Shown in pieces: positions 1-4,607 of a DNA stretch of 5,717 nucleotides (position 1 is the stretch's first letter; each line of letters opens with the position of its first letter). The DNA is taken from contig JAJNDJ010000068.1 of the NCBI GenBank assembly GCA_021156345.1, positions 1 through 5,717 on the forward strand, given 5' to 3'. This DNA comes from Rubrobacteraceae bacterium. Its GTDB lineage: Bacteria; Actinomycetota; Rubrobacteria; Rubrobacterales; Rubrobacteraceae. Below the pieces are notes generated by a model, which saw only the letters and a program-made list of their open reading frames with translations, was not told where the DNA came from and did not search any database. The translations under genes were made by a program, and so were the position numbers.

Positions 1-1
1 G

Positions 2-181
2 TGGATCATCGTACGCCCCATGATACTGACCAACGGGCCGTGGACGAACGACTACCGCGTGGGGCTGGATCTGAAACCGGGCCGGCGCCCTTACATCTCT
101 CGAGCAGACGTTGCCGACTTCTTGATGAAGCAGCTCACCGATGACACGTTCGTACACAGGGCGCCGGCCATCGGCTACTGA
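2..181 (+). CDS. NAD(P)-binding SDR-like protein, C-terminal fragment
   Basis: This is the last 59 codons of a gene that begins outside the window; the open frame runs from the left edge to TGA at 179-181. The translation contains WIIVRPMILTNGP, then DYRVGLDL, then YISRADVADFLMKQL, and ends VHRAPAIGY. The 'RP..LT.GP' stretch followed by 'ISRADVADF' is the typical C-terminal signature of atypical short-chain dehydrogenases of the NAD(P)H-binding type (biliverdin-reductase-B or YwnB-like proteins), which carry a Rossmann fold and are usually cytoplasmic reductases or epimerases of unknown substrate. The nucleotide-binding glycine motif would lie in the missing N-terminal half, so neither cofactor nor reaction can be checked here. 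The next gene starts 111 nt downstream on the same strand after a possible promoter, so co-transcription is uncertain. Confidence 0.85.
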   Translation, partial: WIIVRPMILTNGPWTNDYRVGLDLKPGRRPYISRADVADFLMKQLTDDTFVHRAPAIGY

Positions 182-271
182 CGCAGGGCGCAGGACCATT
201 CGAACGATCCCGCCGCAGGGACATCCAAGGCAGAGGAAGGAGCTGGACTCCGCACCGTTCGTGTCATACAG

Positions 272-277
272 TAATAT
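272..277 (+). promoter_or_regulatory. Possible -10 box before the Rieske gene
   Basis: TAATAT at 272-277 resembles a sigma-70 -10 element and is the only AT-rich patch in the 111-nt gap. No good -35 hexamer is visible 16-18 nt upstream (around 249-254 the sequence is TCCGCA). If it is used, transcription would start about 8-10 nt before the GTG start codon at 293, giving a very short leader. This fits the absence of a well-spaced ribosome binding site, although the GGGAAAGGG immediately before the start could contribute. Confidence 0.3.
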
Positions 278-292
278 CTAGACGGGAAAGGG

Positions 293-2044
293 GTGACGCC
301 ACTGGATACCCTCTCAGATAATTTCGTGCGGGCCGCCCGGTTGGACGATGTGCGCGCTGCCGGTCGCACCTCTGTCCGTGTTGCCGGCCACTCGCTCGCG
401 CTCTTCTTCCATGGCGGTAGGGTGCATGCCCTGGATAATCGCTGTCCCCACATGGGATTCCCCTTGCACCGGGGGACCCTACAAGACGGCATCCTCACCT
501 GCCACTGGCATCACGCCCGCTTCGACCTCGAGAGCGGTGGAACCTTCGACCAGTTTGCTGACGAGGCGCGCGTCTTTCCGGTGGAGATCAGAGACAACGA
601 AGTATGGGTTGATCTCTCGCCGCGGGAGGACCGTCCGGCTTACCTGCGCCAACGCCTGAGAGATGGGTTGGAGCGCAACATCTCGTTGGTCGTGTCCAAG
701 TCGGCCATCGGGCTGCTTGGCAGCGGGGAAGATCCCGCCGAACCTTTCCGCGTTGGGCTGGAGTTCGGCAGCAGATACCGGCGAGCGGGGTGGGGGCAAG
801 GACTGACCATGCACGCCTGCATGATGAACCTCTTACCTCACCTGGCTCCCGAGGACCGGCCACGGGCCCTCTACCACGGGCTCTCCGCCGTCTCACGTGA
901 CTCTGCCGGGGAACCGCCACGCTTCTCCCTGCGTCCGCTGCCCACTGAGACGGTGGACCTGGCCACGCTCAAGGTCTGGTTCCGGCGGTTCGTCGAGGTG
1001 CGCGACTCAGAAGGGGCCGAGCGCTGCATCGTCTCTGCGGTGCGCACCGGGGCAGATCCCGCCCAGATGGCAGATCTGCTCCTCTCTGCCGCCACTGACC
1101 ATCGCTACCTGGATAGCGGGCACGTCCTGGACTTCACCAACAAGGCGCTAGAAGCACTCGACATCGCCGGATGGTCGCATGCTGAGGTCGTCCTCTCCAG
1201 CCTGGCCGAAGGATATGTGGGTGCGAGGCGCATGGAGGAGTCGAACTCCTGGCGTAACCCCGTGGATCTGGTAGAGATACTCGAGGCCGCCTTCGAGCAG
1301 CTGCCGGCCGCACTCCAGTGCGGCCGGGATCGGCGTGGAAGGTGGGAGGGCCGTGAGGAACTCGCCACGGTGCTGCTGGGAGAGGGAGGGGGAGCCATCG
1401 CCGAGGCGCTACTCGAAGCGCTGCGGGAGGGCGGCACCGAAGAGGAGCTGGCCGGGGCGGTGGCTTACGCCGCTGCGCTGCGCATAGCGCGCTTCCCAAC
1501 CACGAACGAGTTCGGCGACTGGGACACCTCCCTTCACACTTTCACCTTCTCCAACGCCGTCCAACAGGGGCTGCGGCGGGCCCCCTCTCCGGAGTTGCTG
1601 AGAGGGGTCTTCGACGCCGCGATGAGTGTCCACCTCGACCGCTTCCTCAACGTTCCGCCCTCACGTGTACCAGAGCACAACGGTTCGGAGGCGGCGCCAG
1701 ATGAGTTGCTGGCAGATCTTTCAACGCTGCTCGATGAAAGGCAGAAGGTAGATGCAGCTGGGGCACTGGTCGCCAACTACCTCTACAGTGGGGGAGACTC
1801 TGACCGGCTCCTGGCAGTGATGGGTGGCCTGCTCCTCAGGGAGGACCGTAACTTTCATACGATACAGGCCATCGAAGCTGCCTTCAGGCAGTATGCCGGT
1901 TTGCGTGACTCCACAGCAGGCGCACATGTTCTGGTTGCTGCCGCGCGTTACCTGGCAGCCCACTCTCCCACCATGCGTTCCCAGGGACAGACCTACGATA
2001 TCGCCCGTCGCCTCTCTCGGGGTGAGATCCTCTACGAAGAATGA
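293..2044 (+). CDS. Rieske [2Fe-2S] protein with large unassigned C-terminal helical region
   Basis: This 583-residue protein carries an N-terminal Rieske domain at about residues 10-108. The cluster ligands are visible as C51-P-H53 and C70-H-W-H73, with 16 residues between H53 and C70, matching the family pattern CxH...CxxH. Domains of this kind pass electrons to or from a partner or an attached oxygenase. The remaining 470 residues are mostly Ala/Leu/Glu-rich helical sequence with scattered His and Trp, for example MHACMMNLLPH at 173-183, the segment at 270-296 (H270, H277, H296) and HTFTFSNAV further on. I do not recognise this part. It lacks an obvious 2-His-1-carboxylate motif of the classical ring-hydroxylating oxygenase type. 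No signal peptide, Tat motif or membrane segment is visible, so it is probably cytoplasmic. GTG at 293 is the first possible start after an in-frame TAA at 272-274. The only purine-rich sequence before it (GGGAAAGGG) is very close to the start. The gene converges on the minus-strand gene at 2155. Confidence 0.9.
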   Translation: MTPLDTLSDNFVRAARLDDVRAAGRTSVRVAGHSLALFFHGGRVHALDNRCPHMGFPLHRGTLQDGILTCHWHHARFDLESGGTFDQFADEARVFPVEIRDNEVWVDLSPREDRPAYLRQRLRDGLERNISLVVSKSAIGLLGSGEDPAEPFRVGLEFGSRYRRAGWGQGLTMHACMMNLLPHLAPEDRPRALYHGLSAVSRDSAGEPPRFSLRPLPTETVDLATLKVWFRRFVEVRDSEGAERCIVSAVRTGADPAQMADLLLSAATDHRYLDSGHVLDFTNKALEALDIAGWSHAEVVLSSLAEGYVGARRMEESNSWRNPVDLVEILEAAFEQLPAALQCGRDRRGRWEGREELATVLLGEGGGAIAEALLEALREGGTEEELAGAVAYAAALRIARFPTTNEFGDWDTSLHTFTFSNAVQQGLRRAPSPELLRGVFDAAMSVHLDRFLNVPPSRVPEHNGSEAAPDELLADLSTLLDERQKVDAAGALVANYLYSGGDSDRLLAVMGGLLLREDRNFHTIQAIEAAFRQYAGLRDSTAGAHVLVAAARYLAAHSPTMRSQGQTYDIARRLSRGEILYEE

Positions 2045-2154
2045 GCAACGCAGCTCCCCGGAGTCGCTAACTTTCGTTCGATGAGCGTATCGACGATCAG
2101 GGCCCGGAAGAAGGGAGCAACGTCGGCAACTATGTGACGGGCCGAAAGGGAGCT

Positions 2155-2628
2155 CTAATCTTGCCCACTAAAGAGCCTTCGCCAGGACCCTTTGGCTCTC
2201 TGCAGGTCCTGTCGCAGCCTCCTCGCTTCTGCGTGCAGCCTATCTGCGCGTTCGCGTTCTCGACGGTGCCCCTCCCGCTCCTGCTCTAGCTCAGCCAAGA
2301 GCTGCTCCCTCACTTCTCTCTCGGTTCGCCTGGCACGGTCCAGGCGGCTCTTCAGGTGTCCCACCAGCCTGTGAAGATCACCCATCTCGTCTACGAGTTC
2401 CCGGAGCATCTCGGCAGATAGTCCTTGGGAGGCTTCAGCAGTGTCCTCAGGTGAGGACTCGGCGGATACCCGTTCGTCCGCGGCTTGCTTCGGGATCTTC
2501 CACCGACCGCTCTGCGGGTCTCGTTCTCCTTCTATCTCTCCGTTCTCGAGGCTCTTCAGGAGACTACGCTGGGGAACCTCGAGGATCTGCGCCGCCTCTG
2601 GGAGGGTGTAAAAGTCCCTTGTTGGCAT
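2155..2628 (-). CDS. Helix-turn-helix / coiled-coil protein, hypothetical DNA-binding protein
   Basis: This 157-residue protein has two visible parts. Residues 5-47 (FYTLPEAAQILEVPQRSLLK, then ENGEIEGERDPQSGRWKIPK) look like the MerR/excisionase-type winged helix-turn-helix, in which 'LPEAAQIL' is the first helix and 'GRWKIP' the wing strand. After an acidic Ser/Glu linker (51-70), residues 72-145 are a long charged heptad-like stretch rich in Glu, Arg and Leu, predicted to form a coiled coil, and the chain ends with WRRLF. Proteins of this design are common in Rubrobacter as I know that genus. Their function is not established; a dimerising DNA-binding role is inference. ATG at 2626-2628 is the start, without a clear ribosome binding site. 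The gene lies 75 nt after the DUF309 gene on the same strand, so it may be the last gene of that group or have its own promoter. Confidence 0.8.
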   Translation of the reverse strand: MPTRDFYTLPEAAQILEVPQRSLLKSLENGEIEGERDPQSGRWKIPKQAADERVSAESSPEDTAEASQGLSAEMLRELVDEMGDLHRLVGHLKSRLDRARRTEREVREQLLAELEQEREGHRRERERADRLHAEARRLRQDLQRAKGSWRRLFSGQD

Positions 2629-2689
2629 CGTTCGTGCTCTATTCCCGAGTCTAGAGTAAAACCCGCCCTATCCCGCAATCATGCATACT

Positions 2690-2701
2690 AGCAGATCTGC
2701 T
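2690..2701. repeat. Perfect 12-bp palindrome between two genes
   Basis: AGCAGATCTGCT reads the same on both strands. It begins 2 nt beyond the stop codon of the DUF309 gene and lies about 60 nt before the start of the helix-turn-helix gene. It has no run of T after it on either strand, so it is unlikely to be an intrinsic terminator. A dimeric protein-binding site is possible; the nearest candidate binder is the adjacent helix-turn-helix protein. Confidence 0.45.
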
Positions 2702-2703
2702 CG

Positions 2704-3093
2704 CTACTCGGCCCACTCTACCTTCGGCACCCCCGACCGGTCGAACTCGTCTATTCGCTCGCGCCCGAGCGACTCCAACTCTCGTAGGCATCGTTCGCTT
2801 TCACGGACTAGCTTCGCCACGTCGACGCCGAGGGTCACAGGTTCGAACTCTCTCAGGCGAGCGGCGCCGTTCCGCAAGAGTCCTGTAGCCCCGCGCCAGT
2901 TGCCGTTCTGGAGGTGGTAGAAACCCACGCCGACCTGGAGAATACCCTGATAGAGGAAACGGACACGTCCTGGCTCCTGCATCCAGGCCTCCTCGAGATG
3001 CTCGTGGCACTCATAGAACTGGCCCCTGTTGAACTCCTCTATGCCCTTGAGGGCGAGGTCGGGCAACGACCCCTCTGGCGCCTCTCCGGCCAC
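2704..3093 (-). CDS. DUF309 domain-containing protein
   Basis: From GTG at 3091-3093 the product is 129 residues. It carries the DUF309 hallmark: GIEEFNRGQFYECHEHLEEA (about residues 17-36), then RFLYQGILQ (45-53), H60 and GNWRGATGLL (64-73), the 'hiLFN.G.FyEcHE.lEe.W...YqG.lq...H...GN..gA..lL' pattern. The family is helical and has no known reaction; the conserved Glu/His residues suggest a metal or ligand site, which is inference. The frame stays open upstream to another GTG at 3136-3138 (144 residues), but the extra N-terminus MAVAAAGAAAAASGS is only the out-of-frame reading of the Gly/Cys-rich tail of the upstream gene, so I prefer 3093, which lies 7 nt after that gene's stop. The ribosome binding site (GTGGAAGT) is weak, consistent with translational coupling. 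Confidence 0.85.
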   Translation of the reverse strand: MAGEAPEGSLPDLALKGIEEFNRGQFYECHEHLEEAWMQEPGRVRFLYQGILQVGVGFYHLQNGNWRGATGLLRNGAARLREFEPVTLGVDVAKLVRESERCLRELESLGRERIDEFDRSGVPKVEWAE

Positions 3094-3100
3094 ACTTCCA

Positions 3101-3340
3101 CTAGCCGCAGCCGCAGCCCCCGCCGCAGCAACCGCCACCGCCGGCCATCCTGGCGTCCATCATGGGGTTCGTCGAGAGGGCCGAGGCTCCCGGCGTTATG
3201 GAGGCGAAGTTGGAGATCACACGCCGCGACTGAGTCGATCCGCACTCAGGACACTCCGCCGGCTCGTCCGCGTCGCTCATGGGGCGCATCAAGTCGAAGC
3301 GATCCTCGCAGCCTGCGCACTTGTACTCGTAGAGAGCCAT
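3101..3340 (-). CDS. FmdB-family zinc-ribbon protein
   Basis: This 79-residue protein begins MALYEYKCAGCEDRFDL and continues MRPMSDADEPAECPECGS, which is the FmdB/CxxC_CxxC_SSSS zinc-ribbon signature. The metal ligands are C8, C11, C30 and C33. Family members are small cytoplasmic proteins, named after a putative regulator of formamidase/amidase genes; their true job is unknown. The C-terminus is a Gly/Cys tail, GGGGCCGGGCGCG, which adds four cysteines and could bind metal. The ATG at 3338-3340 is preceded by GAGGTG with 7-nt spacing, a good ribosome binding site. A TACAAT -10 box lies 43 nt upstream of the start. It is the first gene of a minus-strand pair with the DUF309 gene. Confidence 0.9.
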   Translation of the reverse strand: MALYEYKCAGCEDRFDLMRPMSDADEPAECPECGSTQSRRVISNFASITPGASALSTNPMMDARMAGGGGCCGGGCGCG

Positions 3341-3383
3341 CCTATCCCACCTCTTCTCGGTTCACTGATCTCACATCACATCT

Positions 3384-3389
3384 ATTGTA
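3384..3389 (-). promoter_or_regulatory. Likely -10 box of the fmdB-like gene
   Basis: On the minus strand this is TACAAT, a close match to TATAAT. Transcription would start near 3377 and give a leader of roughly 37 nt containing the GAGGTG ribosome binding site. With 17-nt spacing the -35 region (3407-3412) reads TCCCCT, unlike TTGACA, and it lies inside one copy of a 10-bp direct repeat. Confidence 0.5.
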
Positions 3390-3392
3390 CCG

Positions 3393-3411
3393 CCCCTCGC
3401 GCCCCGAGGGG
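3393..3411. repeat. 7-bp hairpin overlapping the -35 region
   Basis: CCCCTCG at 3393-3399 and CGAGGGG at 3405-3411 are perfect inverted repeats around a 5-nt loop. They lie 3 to 21 nt upstream of the -10 box of the fmdB-like gene on the minus strand. No T-run follows. As DNA this may be half of an operator rather than a transcript structure, since it would lie upstream of the predicted transcription start. Confidence 0.4.
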
Positions 3412-3428
3412 AGTCCTGCCGAGGGGAG
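3404..3428. promoter_or_regulatory. Direct repeat, candidate operator of the fmdB-like gene
   Basis: CCGAGGGGAG occurs twice, at 3404-3413 and 3419-3428, with a period of 15 bp. On the minus strand the copies read CTCCCCTCGG, and the promoter-proximal copy covers the expected -35 position of the TACAAT promoter. Tandem half-sites that replace a poor -35 box are a common layout for activator binding; which protein binds is unknown. Confidence 0.4.
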
Positions 3429-3485
3429 CGCCATCGGCGAGCACGATGAGCATAGAGTCGACGGAGCGATTCTGGATCTTACCCA

Positions 3486-3502
3486 CCGTTAAGTTCCGTT
3501 AA
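3486..3502. repeat. Short tandem repeat CCGTTAA
   Basis: CCGTTAA is present at 3486-3492 and 3496-3502, a 10-bp period, so the copies would face the same side of the helix. The second copy is part of the palindrome GTTAAC. This lies in the 445-nt gene-free stretch between the fmdB-like gene and the tRNA. It could be a regulatory site, but seven bases is short enough to occur by chance. Confidence 0.25.
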
Positions 3503-3562
3503 CTCTCCTGAAAGAGGGGCGGAATCGGTGACCCAGGATGGTAAGCTGCGCGTACATCAGGA

Positions 3563-3623
3563 AGCCGGTGCCCGCCTTTCAGGGGTAATGGGGAAAGGGA
3601 AAGGAGAAGCGTGGGCACCGGCT
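3563..3623. repeat. Long inverted repeat (stem-loop) in the intergenic region
   Basis: AGCCGGTGCCC at 3563-3573 is exactly complementary to GGGCACCGGCT at 3613-3623. As RNA on the plus strand the stem extends to 13 pairs with one G-U (3563-3575 with 3611-3623). The enclosed 35 nt are purine-rich (GGGAAAGGGAAAGG), and CCTTTC next to the left arm can pair with GAAAGG inside, giving an alternative structure. There is no T-run after it, so it is not a standard terminator. I could not match it to a known riboswitch class. It is the most structured part of the 3341-3785 gap, in which I see no convincing gene. Confidence 0.5.
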
Positions 3624-3760
3624 ACTCTATTCATATCTCACATAGTGCTACTGTCAAGGCCGAATGCCACCGACTTTCTCACGGGCCCGTCATACGCGAG
3701 CACTTTGTCTGGCGCGGCCGCCGAACCCAGTTCCCGTTAGTCCTCTTTGCGCAACTGCGG

Positions 3761-3766
3761 TAAACT
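3761..3766 (+). promoter_or_regulatory. Possible -10 box of the tRNA-Ala gene
   Basis: TAAACT lies 19 nt before the mature tRNA 5' end, a suitable place for a start site around 3773. The best -35 candidate is a weak TTAGTC at 3737-3742 with 18-nt spacing. TTGCGC at 3747-3752 is a better hexamer but is only 8 nt away, too close to pair with this box. Confidence 0.35.
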
Positions 3767-3785
3767 CGCCCCACGAGGCCAGATC

Positions 3786-3858
3786 GGGGCCGTAGCTCAG
3801 TCGGGAGAGCGCCGCCTTTGCACGGCGGAGGTCAGGGGTTCGAATCCCCTCGGCTCCA
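3786..3858 (+). tRNA. tRNA-Ala (anticodon UGC)
   Basis: The 73-nt sequence folds into a full cloverleaf. The acceptor stem is GGGGCCG with CGGCTCC (seven pairs, one G-U), followed by discriminator A. The D stem is GCTC/GAGC around AGTCGGGA, the anticodon stem CCGCC/GGCGG around TTTGCAC, and the T arm AGGGG-TTCGAAT-CCCCT. Loop bases 34-36 are TGC, so it decodes GCN alanine codons. The 3' CCA is not encoded (the genome reads ACT), so it must be added by the CCA-adding enzyme. Mobile DNA lies just downstream, and tRNA 3' ends are common integration sites. Confidence 0.96.
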
Positions 3859-4102
3859 CTCTAGAAAAAGCACGTATTTGCAGGTAAAACGTAAAACGAC
3901 GATGAGTTCACTGCATGCTAGTGGGACCCTTGTGCAGCAACCGTGCAGCAACGCGGAGAGAGTCTGCGAAGGTAACTATCAACAGCTTCTGTGATCGCTG
4001 GTCAAGTGACCTTCTCAAGTGCGCTCTGGCCTCAGTAAAAACAGACTCAGTATCCATGGCTAAGCTTAGATGACTCTGGATCAGTTGCTCTGCTGTAACG
4101 GA
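3859..4102. other. Gene-free stretch between tRNA and accessory gene
   Basis: No reading frame here looks coding on either strand. It is more AT-rich than the left half of the window and holds short tandem repeats: TAAAACG twice near 3885-3898 and GTGCAGCAAC twice at 3932-3952. Its position, directly after a tRNA, and its changed composition suggest the edge of an integrated or decayed element, but no integrase gene and no second copy of the tRNA 3' end is present in the window. Confidence 0.4.
3932..3952. repeat. Tandem repeat of GTGCAGCAAC
   Basis: GTGCAGCAAC occurs at 3932-3941 and again at 3943-3952, an 11-bp period. It starts 74 nt after the tRNA-Ala gene. Paired short repeats beside a tRNA resemble arm-type binding sites of a tyrosine integrase, but this is inference only. 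Confidence 0.4.
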
Positions 4103-4474
4103 TCACCCCTTGATGTGGTACACGAAGGAACGACCGTCTTTTTCGACGCTGGCCCTCCCCAAGGCCACCAGGACGAGGAGCACACTCTGAGCGGAGTATT
4201 TCACCTGATTGCCATACGTGTAAGTAAGGCCGAAGCGGGCGGCCATGGGTCTAATTATTTCCGCCGCCTCGGATGCTGTGACGGACCGGCGGCGCAGCTT
4301 GTCACTAAGATAGCGTACTGCCTCTCCGACGACCCTGTGCGTGTGGTCTTGCCCGCTAGGACTGTACCCTACGACCCTGTAGGAGTCACCCCGTTGGTAA
4401 ACCTCGTAGGGATTGCGTAAGTGTATTCGATCGAGCCTTCTCCACGCATCGTGCGTGCCCGTCTGTCGCTCCAA
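4103..4474 (-). CDS. Hypothetical protein, possible winged-helix C-terminus
   Basis: This 123-residue protein is not one I recognise. The middle reads YEVYQRGDSYRVVGYSP and DHTHRVVGEAVRYLSDKLRR. The C-terminal 60 residues (VTASEAAEIIRPMAARFGLT, a basic/aromatic turn, then SVLLVLVALGRASVEKDGRS and FVYHIKG) look like helices followed by a beta wing, as in winged-helix DNA-binding domains; that is inference from pattern only. TTG at 4472-4474 is the first start possible after an in-frame TGA, and AAGGAGG lies 4 nt before it, which makes this start credible. The opposite strand has a 116-codon open frame across the same DNA, which I take to be a shadow. The gene lies between a tRNA and an insertion sequence, so it is probably accessory. 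Confidence 0.65.
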   Translation of the reverse strand: MERQTGTHDAWRRLDRIHLRNPYEVYQRGDSYRVVGYSPSGQDHTHRVVGEAVRYLSDKLRRRSVTASEAAEIIRPMAARFGLTYTYGNQVKYSAQSVLLVLVALGRASVEKDGRSFVYHIKG

Positions 4475-4596
4475 CGCTCCTCCTTGGATTCAGTCTCGTA
4501 CCACAACACGTCAAACGCTTGCGCGGCCGCCACCGAGCGAGACGTTCCCTTGCCGGCACCGCAATACGTAGCTTGCGGCTCCCGGATGTATTTCCG
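4475..4596 (-). pseudogene. Short orphan coding-like stretch, possible gene remnant
   Basis: After an in-frame TAG at 4597-4599 the minus strand stays open and reads RKYIREPQATYCGAGKGTSR, then SVAAAQAFDVLWYETESKEER, before running into the start of the next gene in another frame. About 70% of third codon positions are G or C and the residues look protein-like, but there is no good start codon at the beginning (only an internal GTG at the Val of SVAAA). It may be the tail of a gene cut by the neighbouring insertion sequence, or the original N-terminal part of the 123-residue protein joined through a -1 frame change. GAGKGT resembles a nucleotide-binding loop, but the usual upstream glycine spacing is missing and I give it no weight. 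Confidence 0.25.
4479..4485 (-). promoter_or_regulatory. Strong ribosome binding site for the TTG-started gene
   Basis: On the minus strand this reads AAGGAGG, nearly the full anti-16S complement, 4 nt before the TTG start at 4474. It is the best ribosome binding site in the window and the main reason to accept the unusual start codon and the reality of the downstream gene. Confidence 0.65.
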
Positions 4597-4607
4597 CTAG
4601 TGCACAT

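Noticed and set aside
2045..2154. Possible terminator between the convergent genes
   Set aside because: GGCCCG (2101-2106) can pair with CGGGCC (2138-2143), but the loop is 31 nt and no T-run follows on either strand, so I cannot call an intrinsic terminator.
2914..3502. Long plus-strand open frames opposite the fmdB-like and DUF309 genes
   Set aside because: Both minus-strand genes have clear family signatures; the plus-strand readings are Arg/Ser-rich shadows typical of the antisense of GC-rich genes.
3681..3690. Palindrome ACGGGCCCGT
   Set aside because: A 10-bp GC-rich palindrome is easily expected by chance in this composition and nothing nearby supports a role.
3528..3740. Open frame of 70 codons on the plus strand
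   Set aside because: GTG start without a ribosome binding site, runs through the stem-loop, and its composition and residues do not look like a protein.
3486..3780. Cobalamin or cyclic-dinucleotide riboswitch before the tRNA
   Set aside because: Fragments such as GGTGCCCGCC recall the cobalamin element, but the conserved blocks do not occur in the right order and there is no target gene downstream.
4070..4420. Open frame of 116 codons on the plus strand
   Set aside because: It is antisense to the minus-strand 123-codon gene, which has a strong ribosome binding site and more protein-like sequence.
4545..4565. Walker-type GAGKGT in the orphan frame
   Set aside because: The surrounding residues do not fit a P-loop ATPase: the beta strand and first glycine of the motif are missing and the frame is too short.
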